Positions 36,359 to 47,364 of a stretch of DNA of 64,000 bases are shown here, in pieces; the first letter of the stretch is position 1; each line of letters starts with the position of its first letter. Location of the stretch: positions 1 to 64,000 of the forward strand of contig CAMYJH010000020.1 of assembly GCA_947258715.1 (NCBI GenBank), given 5' to 3'. The DNA is from an uncultured Gammaproteobacteria bacterium. Lineage in GTDB: Bacteria > Pseudomonadota > Gammaproteobacteria > HK1. Position numbers and translations under genes: made by a program. The notes below the pieces were generated by a model. The model searched no databases, was not told the origin of the DNA, and saw nothing but the letters and a program-made list of their open reading frames with translations.

Positions 36359-37129
36359 ATGACACAGCACCAGGAAGCTGCAGGCGCGATGCGTGAGGGT
36401 TTGCACGAATGGCTTAGCCGTCCGCCGGGGAAAGTTCTGGCGCAGGTGGAACAAGCGCGGATGAATGAAATATTGCCGGATCTGTTCGGCTATCATCTGC
36501 TGCAGGTCGGGCATCTGGGTGAAGTGGACCTGCTCGGACAGAGCCGTATTCTTCATCGCAGCATCATCGATGTCGACGCCTGCGGAATATCCGGGCTTTA
36601 TCCGAAGTTTAGAGGAGTCGCAAGCATGCTTCCGGTGGAATCGGATTGCGTCGATGTGGTCATTCTTCCACACGTATTGGAATTCGATCCCCACAGACAT
36701 GAGACCCTCAGAGAATCCTTCCGAGTTCTGGTGCCGGAGGGTCATTTGATCATTTGCGGCTTCAACCCTCGGAGTCTGATGGGCTTATCGCGGATCGCGC
36801 GACGCCGTCGCGGCCTGGCTCCCTGGCATGGTCATTTCCTGGGCGTGGGCCGGCTGAAGGATTGGTTGTCACTGCTCGGCTTTGATGTCATGCAGGTCAC
36901 CCCCTGTTTCATCAACTCGTCGACCACACATCAGCGCTGGCTCGAGCGTATGGACGCTTTCTGGCGTTTCGGCAATCGCGCCGCCTCGGTGTTCTCAGGC
37001 GCGTACGTGATGGTTGCGCGCAAACGGGTCACGAGGATGACGCCGATCAAGACACGATGGAGGCCGGAACGCCGTCTTGTCGGCGTCGGCCTGGCCGAAC
37101 CTTCGGCGCGCGTGGTGGATAGTGACTGA
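36359..37129 (+). CDS. SAM-dependent methyltransferase-like protein (YafS type)
   Basis: A 256-residue class I methyltransferase homologue. The family core is seen as [34 protein letters not shown] (motif after strand 4), and [20 protein letters not shown]. The usual glycine-rich SAM loop is poorly kept, so activity is uncertain. The ATG at 36359 has a perfect GGAGG eight bases upstream, and is preferred to the GTG at 36335 and the ATG at 36344. The end overlaps the GTG of rnhA by eight bases, matching the conserved yafS-rnhA-dnaQ group. The substrate is unknown. Confidence 0.85.
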   Translation: MTQHQEAAGAMREGLHEWLSRPPGKVLAQVEQARMNEILPDLFGYHLLQVGHLGEVDLLGQSRILHRSIIDVDACGISGLYPKFRGVASMLPVESDCVDVVILPHVLEFDPHRHETLRESFRVLVPEGHLIICGFNPRSLMGLSRIARRRRGLAPWHGHFLGVGRLKDWLSLLGFDVMQVTPCFINSSTTHQRWLERMDAFWRFGNRAASVFSGAYVMVARKRVTRMTPIKTRWRPERRLVGVGLAEPSARVVDSD

Positions 37130-37568
37130 CGTCGTGGAGATCTATACCGACGGGGCGTGCAGAGGAAACCCCGGACCCGGCGGCTGGGCGGTTGTACTGC
37201 GTTACAAAAACAAGGAGAAGTCGCTTTGGGGAGGTGAACCTCACACCACTAACAATCGCATGGAGTTGATGGCGGCAATTCAAGGGTTGGAGGCGTTGAA
37301 GCGGGGTTGCGAGGTGCGTCTCCTCACCGACTCTCAGTATTTGAAAAAGGGGATCACCGAATGGCTTGCGAAGTGGAAGACAAACAACTGGAAGACCGCC
37401 GCCAAATCGCCTGTGAAAAATGCCGACTTGTGGAAACGTCTCGATGCGGCGGCGTCGCGTCACGCGGTTCACTGGAAATGGGTGCGCGGTCATAGCGGGC
37501 ACCACGAAAACGAGCTCGTGGACGCGCTGGCGCGACGCGCTATCGATGAGCTCAGTGAAGGAGACTGA
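37122..37568 (+). CDS. rnhA: Ribonuclease HI
   Basis: A 148-residue enzyme that degrades the RNA strand of RNA-DNA hybrids. The acidic catalytic residues are present in [35 protein letters not shown] and [10 protein letters not shown], with the helper His in RGHSGHHEN. The GTG at 37122 overlaps the end of the methyltransferase gene. The longer open frame starting at 37077 is not supported. It is followed by dnaQ after six bases. Confidence 0.96.
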   Translation: MTDVVEIYTDGACRGNPGPGGWAVVLRYKNKEKSLWGGEPHTTNNRMELMAAIQGLEALKRGCEVRLLTDSQYLKKGITEWLAKWKTNNWKTAAKSPVKNADLWKRLDAAASRHAVHWKWVRGHSGHHENELVDALARRAIDELSEGD

Positions 37569-37574
37569 TACCGA

Positions 37575-38297
37575 ATGAGACAGGTGATTGTCGACACGGA
37601 AACAACCGGCCTCGACCCGCGCGAGGGGCACAGGATTATCGAGATCGGATGCGTGGAGCTTATCGACAGGCGCCACACTTCGAGACACTTTCACCAGTAC
37701 CTTCGCCCGGATCGCGATATCGACGAGGGGGCGCTTCAGATTCACGGAATTACCAATGAGTTCCTCACCGACAAGCCAACTTTTGGTGACGTGGTAGAAG
37801 ACCTGATTGGATTCTTAGACGGGGCCGAGCTCGTAATTCACAACGCCCCCTTCGACGTCGGATTCATCAACTACGAGCTGTCCCTTACCGGGGGCCGATA
37901 CAGCCGTATCGAAGACCACTGCGGTATCGTGGATACGCTCGCGCTCGCCCGGGAGCTGCACCCGGGTCAGAAGAACAGTCTGGATGCGCTGTGCAAACGC
38001 TACCAGGTGGACAATTCCCAGCGGGAGCTTCATGGCGCGCTACTGGACGCGCAGATCCTGGGTGACGTCTATTTGGCCATGACCGGCGGCCAGGCTACGC
38101 TAGATCTGGGCTCGAGGCCCGCGAAAACTCGTCTGGAATTGGCCGCCGGGTCTTCGGCCGGCGAGGGGCGGCGGACCAAGGTGATCCACGCCAGCGCGGA
38201 AGAGTGCGCCGCCCATGAGCGTATGCTGGACAGAATCGAGGCCCAAGGCGGTGCCTCCTGTGTTTGGCGGCGGGCGGAGGAGGCGGAGGCCGGCTGA
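37575..38297 (+). CDS. dnaQ: DNA polymerase III epsilon subunit, proofreading 3'-5' exonuclease
   Basis: A 240-residue DEDD exonuclease. Exo I is IVDTETTGLDPREGH, Exo II is HNAPFDVGFINYEL, and Exo III is ELHGALLDAQILGDVYLAM. The C-terminal tail (after about 185) links to the polymerase alpha subunit in the holoenzyme. It corrects replication errors. It lies six bases after rnhA, consistent with one operon. Confidence 0.96.
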   Translation: MRQVIVDTETTGLDPREGHRIIEIGCVELIDRRHTSRHFHQYLRPDRDIDEGALQIHGITNEFLTDKPTFGDVVEDLIGFLDGAELVIHNAPFDVGFINYELSLTGGRYSRIEDHCGIVDTLALARELHPGQKNSLDALCKRYQVDNSQRELHGALLDAQILGDVYLAMTGGQATLDLGSRPAKTRLELAAGSSAGEGRRTKVIHASAEECAAHERMLDRIEAQGGASCVWRRAEEAEAG

Positions 38298-38461
38298 GGC
38301 GCCCCAGCTGCCAATTCAATGGCTTAACGCGGCCGCGCCGAGTTTAATAGCAATTCGTCGAAAAGATTGTAAAATGCTGAAAACCTAGGTTTTTAGAGTT
38401 CGCGCGCCTTAGAATTTAGGAATTTTCTGGGCGCCACATTTAATAAAAGGGGAAGGCAGGC

Positions 38462-38557
38462 ATGAACCCACTGGACAGCATCACCGGCACCATCATCTCT
38501 GGCATCGTGTTGGCGTTGATACTCGCCGTCGTTATCAAGGCAATCGCCGGCATTTGA
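38462..38557 (+). CDS. Single-span membrane micropeptide, 31 aa
   Basis: The frame codes for a start MNPLDSITG followed by TIISGIVLALILAVVIKAIA and a final Gly-Ile, that is, one hydrophobic helix with little else. A purine-rich AAGGGGAAGG run ends about six bases upstream of the ATG. The region upstream is AT-rich (AAAATGCTG, AACCTAGGTTTTTAG), which suits a promoter. It stands 62 bases before the membrane protein at 38620 on the same strand. The function is unknown, and conservation in other genomes has not been checked. Confidence 0.5.
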   Translation: MNPLDSITGTIISGIVLALILAVVIKAIAGI

Positions 38558-38619
38558 GGCTTCGGGGTCAGTCAAGGACTCCCTAGCAACGTCTCAAACC
38601 ATAAGAAGGAGAAATTTTG

Positions 38620-39129
38620 ATGGAAATTGCGAGCACTGTTCGATGGCTGCATCTCTTAGCCGGGATTACCTGGATTGGCCTTTTGTATTACTTCAATTTC
38701 GTTCAGGTGCCGGCCATGGCCAAGGCCACCGCGGATAAGGATGGACCGGGACCCGCGGCGATTGGAAAATACGTGGCCCCTCTGGCGCTTCTGTGGTTTC
38801 GTTGGGCAGCGTTGGTCACCTGGCTCTCCGGTGCGGCTTACCTGATGGGTAACGGCCAGTTTCTGAATGCGTTTACTCTCGGCGTCGGTCAGAACAACGC
38901 CTACGCCACCACCATCGGTATGGGCGCCTGGCTCGGAACCATCATGTTGTTTAATGTATGGGTGCTCATCTGGCCCAACCAAAAGAAAGTTCTGGGAATC
39001 GTACAGGCCAGCGACGAAGAGAAGAACAAAGCCAAGCGAGTGGCGTTTCTCGCCTCGCGCAGCAATACGCTGATGTCCATTCCCATGCTTCTTTTCATGG
39101 GCAGCGCTTCGCATGGTTTAATGTTCTGA
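38620..39129 (+). CDS. Integral membrane protein related to the urate hydroxylase PuuD membrane domain
   Basis: A 169-residue protein with four or five hydrophobic segments: VRWLHLLAGITWIGLLYYFN, LALLWFRWAALVTWLSGAAY, TTIGMGAWLGTIMLFNVWVL and a C-terminal helix ending SHGLMF. The WLHLLAGITWIGLLYY start and the conserved internal His recall the N-terminal domain of urate hydroxylase (Urate_ox_N), but no cytochrome part follows, so activity on urate should not be assumed. The ATG at 38620 follows AAGGAG. A good intrinsic terminator lies after it. Confidence 0.68.
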   Translation: MEIASTVRWLHLLAGITWIGLLYYFNFVQVPAMAKATADKDGPGPAAIGKYVAPLALLWFRWAALVTWLSGAAYLMGNGQFLNAFTLGVGQNNAYATTIGMGAWLGTIMLFNVWVLIWPNQKKVLGIVQASDEEKNKAKRVAFLASRSNTLMSIPMLLFMGSASHGLMF

Positions 39130-39153
39130 AGCCTTATCGATGTCGTAGTCTCG

Positions 39154-39188
39154 AGACCCGGCTGACGGCCGGGTCTTGTCGTTTTTCT
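39154..39188 (+). terminator. Intrinsic terminator after the membrane protein gene
   Basis: AGACCCGGC (39154-39162) and its inverse GCCGGGTCT (39168-39176) form a nine-pair hairpin with a five-base loop, followed by TGTCGTTTTT. Confidence 0.7.
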
Positions 39189-39259
39189 GGGCGTGGGCGC
39201 GTCATGGTGCGCAGAATTTCGATGGGAACCCGCACCCGTTTCGAATCCAGGGTGACCCA

Positions 39260-40444
39260 ATGTCCCTGATGCCCACCTACAACCGGCTTCCCGTAACCTT
39301 CGTTAAAGGAGAAGGTGCCTGGCTGTGGGACGATAACGGCAGGCGCTACCTTGACGCCCTGGCCGGAATCGCTGTTTGCGGCTTGGGCCATGCTCACCCG
39401 GCCGTGGCCGCTGCGATAACGGCCCAGGCGAACGAACTCCTGCATACATCGAATCTCTACCGGGTCGAGAAACAACAAGCGTTGGCCGACGCGCTGATAT
39501 CGCTGTCGGGGATGGATACTGCATTTTTCTGCAATTCGGGCGCCGAGGCCAATGAGGCGGCGATCAAGATCGCGCGCGCACACGGGCATTTTAAGGGCAT
39601 CGAAAAACCCGAGATCGTTGTTGCCGATCAGAGCTTTCACGGCCGTACACTGGCCACCCTGAGCGCCACGGGAAATGCCAAGGTTCATGCCGGATTCGAG
39701 CCCCTGGTCGAGGGCTTTGTACGCGTACCCTTCGACGATCTCGCGGCGATAGAACGTGCCGCGGATGAACATTCTTCAGTGGTGGCCGTCCTGGTGGAAC
39801 CGATCCAAGGCGAAGGCGGCATCTTGGTGCCGGCGAAAAATTATCTTTCCGCTCTCAGAGCAACGTGCGATCGGCGCCAACTGCTGCTGATGCTGGATGA
39901 GGTGCAAACCGGCATGGGGCGAACCGGTGCCTGGTTCGCGCACCAGCATTACGGCATTGCGGCGGATGTCATGACCCTCGCCAAGGCGCTTGGCAACGGT
40001 GTCCCCATCGGCGCGTGCCTGGCCCGATCCGAGGCGGCCGCGGCGCTCAAGCCTGGAACTCACGGTTCCACCTTCGGCGGCAACCCACTGGCCTGCGCCG
40101 CGGCTCTCGCGGTGGTGGATACGATGAGACAGGAGAAGCTCGTCGAGCGCGCCGACGAGGCCGGCGCCCGGCTTGTCTCTTCTCTCGAGCGTGCACTCTC
40201 CGGGCAGAACTGCGTGGTCGAGATCCGTGGCCGCGGGCTGATGATCGGCATTGAGCTTAATTGCCCATGCGGCGAGCTGGTGGAGATGGCGCTGGAGAGT
40301 GGTCTGCTCATCAACGTCACCGCGGGTCGAGTGGTGAGGCTGCTGCCGCCGCTGGTAATCTCGGACCAACAGATCGACGAAATCGCCACCATACTCGGAA
40401 ACTGTATCAAGACCTGGAGTGCGGGCGCCGCGTCCGCGAGCTAA
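39260..40444 (+). CDS. argD: Acetylornithine aminotransferase
   Basis: A 394-residue class III aminotransferase of arginine biosynthesis (and often of lysine biosynthesis). Key features are [49 protein letters not shown], and the PLP lysine in [14 protein letters not shown]. The ATG at 39260 matches the family start; the 28 upstream codons overlap the terminator hairpin and are not used. The argF gene follows after eight bases, so the two steps are co-transcribed. Confidence 0.93.
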   Translation: MSLMPTYNRLPVTFVKGEGAWLWDDNGRRYLDALAGIAVCGLGHAHPAVAAAITAQANELLHTSNLYRVEKQQALADALISLSGMDTAFFCNSGAEANEAAIKIARAHGHFKGIEKPEIVVADQSFHGRTLATLSATGNAKVHAGFEPLVEGFVRVPFDDLAAIERAADEHSSVVAVLVEPIQGEGGILVPAKNYLSALRATCDRRQLLLMLDEVQTGMGRTGAWFAHQHYGIAADVMTLAKALGNGVPIGACLARSEAAAALKPGTHGSTFGGNPLACAAALAVVDTMRQEKLVERADEAGARLVSSLERALSGQNCVVEIRGRGLMIGIELNCPCGELVEMALESGLLINVTAGRVVRLLPPLVISDQQIDEIATILGNCIKTWSAGAASAS

Positions 40445-40452
40445 ACACGCCA

Positions 40453-41355
40453 ATGCCCCGACATTTTCTCTCGCTCATGGACCTCAGCTCGGAGGAACTC
40501 GACCGAATCCTGCGGCGCGCAATCGAGCTCAAGACGCTTCGCCGGCAAGGGCAGCCCTACGAAAGTCTCAAAGGCAAGGTGCTGGGGCTCGTGTTCGAAA
40601 AATCCTCAACTCGTACCCGGGTCTCGTTCGAGTCCGGGATCTTCCAGCTCGGCGGGACGGCCATCTTTCTCTCCCCGAGGGATACGCAGCTCGGCCGTGG
40701 TGAGCCCATCGAAGACACCGCCCGAGTGCTTTCTCGAATGGTGGATATCATCGCCGTGCGCACCTTTGGCCAGGAGAGCCTGGAAACATTCGCACGACAT
40801 TCGACCGTTCCGGTGATCAATGCGCTCACCGATCAATATCATCCCTGTCAGGTACTCGCCGACGTGCAGACTTTTGTCGAGCAGCGCGGCCACATCGGCG
40901 GCGCCAACGTCGCCTGGATCGGAGACGGCAACAACATGTGCAACTCTTTCATCAACGCGGCACGTTTGCTTGACTTCAATTTGCGTGTCGCGTGCCCTGC
41001 TGGCTACGGGCCTGACGAAGAATTGGTAAAGCTGGCGGGTGATCGGGTCAGAGTGATTCACGATCCAAAAACAGCGGTCGATGGTGCCGATCTTGTGGTC
41101 ACTGACGTTTGGGCAAGCATGGGTCAAGAAACGGAGCAGCGGGCCCGAATGGACGCTTTCAACGGCTTTCAGGTCGATTCGATGCTGATGTCTGGCGCCA
41201 AAGCCAATGCCTTGGTGATGCACTGCCTGCCCGCTCACCGCGGCGAGGAGATCGCTGCCGAAGTAATTGATGGACCCAACAGCGTGATTTGGGACGAAGC
41301 GGAGAACCGACTCCACGCGCAGAAAGCGCTGATGGAATTTCTGCTTTTGGGCTGA
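40453..41355 (+). CDS. argF: Ornithine carbamoyltransferase
   Basis: This 300-residue enzyme makes citrulline from ornithine and carbamoyl phosphate. The carbamoyl-phosphate site SSTRTR, the HPCQ motif ([15 protein letters not shown]) and the ornithine site [11 protein letters not shown] are all intact. The ATG at 40453 follows argD by eight bases. It is the housekeeping enzyme; a distant, acetylornithine-type homologue lies in the island at 49731. Confidence 0.95.
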   Translation: MPRHFLSLMDLSSEELDRILRRAIELKTLRRQGQPYESLKGKVLGLVFEKSSTRTRVSFESGIFQLGGTAIFLSPRDTQLGRGEPIEDTARVLSRMVDIIAVRTFGQESLETFARHSTVPVINALTDQYHPCQVLADVQTFVEQRGHIGGANVAWIGDGNNMCNSFINAARLLDFNLRVACPAGYGPDEELVKLAGDRVRVIHDPKTAVDGADLVVTDVWASMGQETEQRARMDAFNGFQVDSMLMSGAKANALVMHCLPAHRGEEIAAEVIDGPNSVIWDEAENRLHAQKALMEFLLLG

Positions 41356-41372
41356 AGAATCGACCGCCGCCA

Positions 41373-42419
41373 ATGAGCGCTCTGCTGGAGGTTAGAAACG
41401 TCGATGTGAGCTACGGGAAGAAAACCGTTCTTCATGACATTTCGCTACACGTCAATCGCGGCAGATTTGCCTGTTTGCTCGGTCCGAGTGGCTGCGGCAA
41501 AACAACTGCGCTGCGCGCCATTGCCGGATTTGAACGGGTCGACAGAGGTGAAATTCTATTGCGCGGAAACGTCGTCTCGCGGCCAGGGTCCAACATGCCT
41601 CCTGAAGTTAGAAAAGTGGGCATGGTGTTTCAGGAAGACGCGCTGTTTCCACACCTCACGGTAGAAGGCAACATCGCCTTCGGACTGAGGAAACGCGAAC
41701 GCCAGCAGCGTTCCAGCATGGTCGAGGAGATGCTCGACGTGGTCGGTCTCAAGGGGTTGGGAGATCGTTACGTCCACGAGCTATCCGGGGGACAGCAGCA
41801 GCGCGTGGCTCTGGCCCGCGCCCTAGCACCGGCGCCGGACGTTGTGCTTTTGGACGAGCCGTTCTCCAGCCTGGACGTAAGTTTGCGCGCGCGCCTGGGC
41901 GAAGAAGTCAACGATATCCTGAAGCAGCGAGGCGTCACAACCATACTCGTCACCCACGATCAAAACGAGGCGTTCGCCTTAGCGGATCACATCGGCGTAA
42001 TGCGCGATGGGCGCGTGTTGCAGTGGGACACGGCGTACAATCTATACCACGAGCCGGCGGATCGATTCATCGCTCGTTTCGTAGGCCAGGGGGTATTTCT
42101 TCGTGGTACGCTTATCGGGCCCGACGCCATCGACACCGAGCTGGGCGTGATTCGAGGAAACCGGGCCTACAGCTGGCCCAGGGGGAGCAAGGTCGACGTG
42201 CTTTTGCGCCCCGACGATATCCTTCCCGATCCCGATGGCAAGGTCTCGGCAAGGGTGGTCAGTCGGGCCTTCAAGGGCGCACAGATACTCTACGGGCTCA
42301 AGCTGCCGACAGGCAGTTCGGTGTTGTCTTTGTTTCCCAGCCACTTCAATTACGAAACCGGAGAGACGGTGGGCATACGGCTCGCGGTCGATCACCTGGT
42401 CGCGTTTCCAGTCAGCTGA
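41373..42419 (+). CDS. ABC transporter ATPase, FbpC/AfuC (ferric iron) type
   Basis: A 348-residue ATPase with Walker A GPSGCGKTT, signature LSGGQQQRVALARALA, Walker B VVLLDEPFSSLD and the switch His in VTHDQNEA. A C-terminal TOBE-like part (about 260-348) includes VDVLLRPDDILPDPDG, as in iron and spermidine importers. The start at 41373 is an ATG 17 bases after argF. No permease or binding-protein gene is adjacent, so it is an orphan ATPase; it could serve iron uptake encoded elsewhere. Substrate assignment by family is tentative. Confidence 0.85.
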   Translation: MSALLEVRNVDVSYGKKTVLHDISLHVNRGRFACLLGPSGCGKTTALRAIAGFERVDRGEILLRGNVVSRPGSNMPPEVRKVGMVFQEDALFPHLTVEGNIAFGLRKRERQQRSSMVEEMLDVVGLKGLGDRYVHELSGGQQQRVALARALAPAPDVVLLDEPFSSLDVSLRARLGEEVNDILKQRGVTTILVTHDQNEAFALADHIGVMRDGRVLQWDTAYNLYHEPADRFIARFVGQGVFLRGTLIGPDAIDTELGVIRGNRAYSWPRGSKVDVLLRPDDILPDPDGKVSARVVSRAFKGAQILYGLKLPTGSSVLSLFPSHFNYETGETVGIRLAVDHLVAFPVS

Positions 42420-42422
42420 AGT

Positions 42423-43178
42423 ATGCGCATCCTTCTCAGCAACGATGACGGGTACCGCGCGCCGGGACTTAACTGTCTCGCCGATGCGTTGCGCGATACT
42501 GGCGAAATCCACGTAGTCGCTCCGGAGCGCGACCGCAGCGGCGCGAGCAACTCATTGACGCTGGATTATCCGTTGCGCCCTAGACGCGCCGATAACGGCT
42601 TTGTGTTCGTCGACGGCACGCCGACAGACTGCGTTCACCTTGCGGTGACCGGATTGCTCAAGGATGAGCCGGATATCGTCATCTCCGGAATCAACTCTGG
42701 CGCCAATCTCGGTGACGACGTGATTTATTCGGGTACCGTGGCCGCTGCCATGGAGGGCCGGTTCTTGGGGCTTCCCGCGATTGCCGTGTCGCTGGTCATG
42801 GCCAAGAACGGACATTTCGAGACTGCAGCGGCCGTAGTCAAGGAACTGCTAAAGCGCATGCCGTCGAATCCGCTTCCCGCAGATACGATTCTGAACATCA
42901 ACGTCCCCGATTTGCCGCTGTCGAAAGTGTCGGGTATCGAGGTGACGCGTCTCGGCCACCGCCATAAGGCAGAACCCGTGGTGCGTACGCTGGACCCAAG
43001 GGGAGAACCGGTTTACTGGGTCGGATCGCCCGGAGGTGCGCAGGACGCAGGACCCGGCACCGACTTTCACGCGGTTCACAGCGGTCGAATTTCGGTGACG
43101 CCGCTGCAGGTGGACCTCACGCGCCACGGAGCCCTGAACATGACCGCGAGCTGGGTGGAAGAGATCTCGATAGCATGA
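42423..43178 (+). CDS. surE: 5'/3'-nucleotidase SurE
   Basis: A 251-residue survival protein. The metal-binding motif [15 protein letters not shown] opens the protein, and further motifs are [12 protein letters not shown] and [20 protein letters not shown]. It dephosphorylates nucleoside monophosphates and helps stationary-phase survival. It starts three bases after the upstream ATPase gene, and its TGA overlaps the ATG of pcm, so the surE-pcm-nlpD-rpoS group is compact. Confidence 0.96.
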   Translation: MRILLSNDDGYRAPGLNCLADALRDTGEIHVVAPERDRSGASNSLTLDYPLRPRRADNGFVFVDGTPTDCVHLAVTGLLKDEPDIVISGINSGANLGDDVIYSGTVAAAMEGRFLGLPAIAVSLVMAKNGHFETAAAVVKELLKRMPSNPLPADTILNINVPDLPLSKVSGIEVTRLGHRHKAEPVVRTLDPRGEPVYWVGSPGGAQDAGPGTDFHAVHSGRISVTPLQVDLTRHGALNMTASWVEEISIA

Positions 43179-43834
43179 GAGAGCGCTTCGTCGGAATCGG
43201 TATGACCTCCCGGCGTACGCGCAACCGGCTGATTGAGCGCCTTCGCGCCGAGGGAATTCGCGACGAAAGTGTATTGGACGCGATACGCGCCGTACCGCGG
43301 CACATTTTCGTCGATGAGGCGCTTTCAAGCCGCGCATACGAGGACACCGCGCTTCCCATCGGCGCGGGACAAACTATTTCTCAGCCCTATGTCGTGGCGC
43401 GAATGACAGAGGCGCTCAGAGCTGGGGGCTCGCTCGATCGGGTGCTCGAAATCGGTACCGGTTGCGGTTACCAGACGGCGATCCTGGCCCGCCTCGCGAC
43501 CGAGGTGTACAGCATCGAGCGCATTCAAAGTCTGCTCGCCCAGGCGCGTCAGCGCGTGCACGACCTTAAGATACACAACATACGCATGCGACACGGTGAC
43601 GGCGGAAAAGGTTGGCCGGAGCATGCGCCCTACGACGGCATCCTGGTTGCCGCCGCGCCGGCGAGCGTTCCGTGGGCCCTCATCGAACAACTCGGCGACG
43701 GGGGCCGGTTGGTCATCCCTCTCGGGCATGGTCACGCTCAGGATCTCAAGCTCATCACGCGCTCGGGTGATGAGTTGCAGGAGCAGATCCTCGAGCGCGT
43801 TGCATTCGTGCCGATGGTTTCCGGCCTGGGGTAA
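43175..43834 (+). CDS. pcm: Protein-L-isoaspartate O-methyltransferase
   Basis: A 219-residue repair enzyme that methylates isoaspartyl sites in aged proteins. Motif I is [18 protein letters not shown], preceded by [20 protein letters not shown], and the C-terminus has [10 protein letters not shown] and [15 protein letters not shown]. The ATG at 43175 overlaps the surE stop (ATGA). Confidence 0.96.
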   Translation: MRERFVGIGMTSRRTRNRLIERLRAEGIRDESVLDAIRAVPRHIFVDEALSSRAYEDTALPIGAGQTISQPYVVARMTEALRAGGSLDRVLEIGTGCGYQTAILARLATEVYSIERIQSLLAQARQRVHDLKIHNIRMRHGDGGKGWPEHAPYDGILVAAAPASVPWALIEQLGDGGRLVIPLGHGHAQDLKLITRSGDELQEQILERVAFVPMVSGLG

Positions 43835-43839
43835 TCCTT

Positions 43840-44676
43840 TTGCGCGAGCTGACGAGAATTAATTGTCTCGTTGCCTCGCTGTTCCTGGCGGCGCAGCTGG
43901 TTGCTTGTGGCGGCAGAAGCGTCGCACCCGTGGAGAGCTACGCGTACTATCAAAGGCCAAGAGGCAACACCCACAGCGTGAATCCCGGCGACACCCTCTA
44001 TTCGATAGCTTGGGCGTACGGCATCGATTACCGCGAGCTCGCGGCCCACAATCGGATTAAGGAACCATTTACCATCTATGCCGGTCAAACGCTCGACCTC
44101 AACCTGAATTCGAAACGTCGCGCTACCGTTGACCCGAGCCAGCCCCCCGGCGCACCGATCCGAAGCCTGAGCACCAAACCCGAGGAAAAGGCTAGTGCGT
44201 CGCCGCCGCCGCCGGAAGCGGCGAAGCCATCATCTCCAAGGCGAATATCGGTACCAAAACGAAGCGCGGCAGCGTCATCTCGCCAACAAGCGGAGACGAT
44301 GCGCGGGACGAAGATTAAAAAATGGGAGTGGCCGGCAAAAGGAGAGATTGTGACGGACTTCGCATCGTCCGGAGGTAAAGGTGTAGATATTTCCGGGAAA
44401 CTCGGTCAGCCTGTGTTGGCTGCCGCGGACGGCAGAGTAGTGTATGCTGGAGGTGGACTCAGAGGGTACGGCGAGCTTATCATCGTCAAACACAATAAGA
44501 GGTATCTGAGCGCGTATGCCCACAACAATCGAATATTGGTCAAGGAAGGAGACAAAGTAAAAATCGGTCAGCGCATTGCCGAGATGGGTAGCACTGGAAC
44601 CGAAAGCGTGAGGCTTCACTTTGAAATAAGGCGGGATGGAAAGCCCGTCAACCCCGTCCGATACCTTCCCAGGTGA
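43840..44676 (+). CDS. nlpD: Lipoprotein NlpD/EnvC-type amidase activator (LysM plus M23)
   Basis: A 278-residue lipoprotein. The lipobox LVAC follows the leader INCLVASLFLAAQ. A LysM module (HSVNPGDTLYSIAWAYGIDY) is followed by a proline- and serine-rich linker and an M23 peptidase-fold domain (VDISGKLGQPVLAAADGRVV, GYGELIIVKHNKRYLSAYAH). The canonical zinc ligands are only partly kept, in line with NlpD acting as an activator of AmiC during cell division rather than as a peptidase. The start is a TTG at 43840, close after pcm. The rpoS promoter in relatives lies inside nlpD. Confidence 0.92.
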   Translation: MRELTRINCLVASLFLAAQLVACGGRSVAPVESYAYYQRPRGNTHSVNPGDTLYSIAWAYGIDYRELAAHNRIKEPFTIYAGQTLDLNLNSKRRATVDPSQPPGAPIRSLSTKPEEKASASPPPPEAAKPSSPRRISVPKRSAAASSRQQAETMRGTKIKKWEWPAKGEIVTDFASSGGKGVDISGKLGQPVLAAADGRVVYAGGGLRGYGELIIVKHNKRYLSAYAHNNRILVKEGDKVKIGQRIAEMGSTGTESVRLHFEIRRDGKPVNPVRYLPR

Positions 44677-44694
44677 CACAACAGGGGAACGTGA

Positions 44695-45747
44695 GTGACG
44701 AAGCAACGCGAGGTTGTCGGCGAGGAACCCGAGCAACTTTTGGAAGACGAAGACCAGTATTCCGAGGATTCCAGCGAGGAACCGGAAAGCGCTGAGGATT
44801 CGGAAGATCCGGTAGAGGCCGGGGATTCCGAAGACTTGGAGAGTTCGGGTACGGTTAAGGCTCCCCGACGCAGGGCAGGCAAAACTACTCGTGCTCGGCG
44901 TAAAGCTCCCGACCGGGAGATGGATGCCACTCGCTTGTACCTAAGCGAGATCGGTTTTTCACCCCTCCTCAGCGCCGAGGAGGAGGTTCATTTCGCTCGA
45001 CTTGCGTTGCGGGGATCCGAGGAGGCCCGGCACCGCATGATCGAGAGCAATTTGCGCCTGGTAGTCAAGATTGCCCGTCGATACATGAACCGCGGCCTAG
45101 CGCTGCTGGATTTAATTGAAGAGGGCAATCTCGGCCTCATTCGCGCGGTGGAGAAGTTCGATCCGGAACGCGGCTTCCGGTTTTCCACCTACGCCACCTG
45201 GTGGATCCGTCAGACCATCGAGCGCGCGCTGATGAATCAAACGCGCACCATTCGGTTGCCGATTCATGTGGTCAAAGAAATAAACGTATATCTTCGCGCT
45301 GCCAGGCGACTCGCTCAAACACTGGACAGGGAGCCTACCCCGGAAGACGTTGCCGAGATGCTGGACAAGCCCATCGACGAGGTGAAGCGAATGCTTGGTC
45401 TCAATGAGCGCGTCACTTCAGTCGATACGCCCAGGGCGCACGACACCGAAAAATCGCTGCTGGATTCTATTCCAGACGAGCAGAACACAGACCCGTCGGT
45501 ACTGCTGCAGGACAGCGACGTGCAAGCGCACATCGATCTATGGCTCTCCAAGCTGAACGACAAGCAACGCGCAGTAGTGGAACGCCGATTTGGCCTCTAC
45601 GGCCGCGAGATCGCCACCTTAGAGGAGGTGGGTAACGAGCTCGGCGTGACACGAGAGCGGGTGCGTCAGATCCAGATCGAGGCGCTGAGGCGTTTACGAG
45701 AAATCCTCGAGCGCGAGGGCTTCTCCTTCGATACGGTATTCGAGTGA
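44695..45747 (+). CDS. rpoS: RNA polymerase sigma factor RpoS (sigma 38)
   Basis: A 350-residue general stress sigma factor. After an acidic N-terminal stretch of about 75 residues come region 1.2 ([20 protein letters not shown]), region 2 ([40 protein letters not shown]), region 3 ([20 protein letters not shown]) and region 4 ([20 protein letters not shown]). The GTG at 44695 follows AGGGGA by six bases. It lies 18 bases after nlpD, as usual. The acidic N-terminal extension is longer than in E. coli. Confidence 0.96.
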   Translation: MTKQREVVGEEPEQLLEDEDQYSEDSSEEPESAEDSEDPVEAGDSEDLESSGTVKAPRRRAGKTTRARRKAPDREMDATRLYLSEIGFSPLLSAEEEVHFARLALRGSEEARHRMIESNLRLVVKIARRYMNRGLALLDLIEEGNLGLIRAVEKFDPERGFRFSTYATWWIRQTIERALMNQTRTIRLPIHVVKEINVYLRAARRLAQTLDREPTPEDVAEMLDKPIDEVKRMLGLNERVTSVDTPRAHDTEKSLLDSIPDEQNTDPSVLLQDSDVQAHIDLWLSKLNDKQRAVVERRFGLYGREIATLEEVGNELGVTRERVRQIQIEALRRLREILEREGFSFDTVFE

Positions 45748-45770
45748 GAAGCGGTATCCTCGCCGAAGCT

Positions 45771-46148
45771 TCAACCGGAAATAGGCAACAGCATGGCGGC
45801 AACGGTGCGCCCTTCCGTCATCAGGATGTTGTAAGTTCTGCAGGCGGCGGCGGTATCCATGATCTCGAGCCCGATGCCCCGGGAGGCAAACCGAGCGACG
45901 AGATCGTCGCGGGGAAATTGTTGCGATGCACCAGTGCCGAGCAGTGCGACCTCGATATTGAGCTCATTGATGAGGCAAACGCAGGCGGAAGAAACCTTGG
46001 AAAATTCATCGGGCGCCCAATCCTTGAGCAGCCGGGTAGGGGTCACAACCACGCTGCCGGCGATGCGCACCTCGTTCACGGCAACGTATCCCAATCCGTA
46101 GCCGGTGATTCGATTGGAGCTGGCAATCGGATCGCTGTGAAGTTTCAT
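45771..46148 (-). CDS. Mth938-like domain protein (NDUFAF3/DUF498 family)
   Basis: A 125-residue protein with the family pattern ITGYGLGYVAVNEVRIAGSV, VEVALLGTGASQQFPRDDLV and the closing TAAACRTYNILMTEGRTVAA. Relatives include the human complex I assembly factor NDUFAF3; the bacterial role is not settled. It converges with rpoS, 23 bases apart, and is divergent from adk. Confidence 0.85.
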   Translation of the reverse strand: MKLHSDPIASSNRITGYGLGYVAVNEVRIAGSVVVTPTRLLKDWAPDEFSKVSSACVCLINELNIEVALLGTGASQQFPRDDLVARFASRGIGLEIMDTAAACRTYNILMTEGRTVAAMLLPISG

Positions 46149-46406
46149 TCCCTTTTACACCCACCGCCAAGAGGGGCCGGCCCACGCCTGTTCGGGCAAT
46201 ACTGTCGACCTATCTCGCAGCCTTTGACCTCGGAACCACGCGTGCCTCTACTCAGGATCCTGCGACTGGCGGGTGGCCATTACAAGGGTTGCTTTTCTTC
46301 TCGAAGACATCGCATTCGCGTTCTGCTTGGGGGCTGGGTAATCATCACAGCCGCGCCTGTCCCGTCCCACCAAGCCGATGGAGTGGGGCGCAATGAGAGA
46401 GACTGA

Positions 46407-47063
<657 letters not shown>

Positions 47064-47364
47064 TGACTCGATGTGGTCCTGCACGGTGATTAAATCTTTG
47101 TCGTTAAGGACAGAAAGTGGGCATGGATCGCGTTCCAGAAAGCATGCAAATGACCGCAGTCGAGGTGCGATCGAGGAGTGAAGATTCGATCCTCGAGGGC
47201 ACATATCGGGTTTCGAATTGGCAAATTTCATTGCGAGGTGAGTACGAAATGTCTTGACCAAACTTGAAAATTGACTAAATTACGTCTATCGATTTGCATG
47301 AGATTGATTTTTAAATCATTCGCGAGTCGAAAATTCGGTTCTTAACCCACGGGGGAAGTGGAAT
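47064..47364 (+). promoter_or_regulatory. AT-rich leader and probable promoter of the lysine-rich protein gene
   Basis: This 301-base gap is clearly more AT-rich than its surroundings toward its 3' end. TTGACC at 47254-47259 and TAAATT at 47276-47281 are 16 bases apart and could form a sigma70 promoter. A near-palindrome, ATTGATTTTTAAATCAT, lies downstream at about 47304-47320. The start of the lysine-rich gene is preceded by GGGGGAAG about ten bases upstream. Confidence 0.45.
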
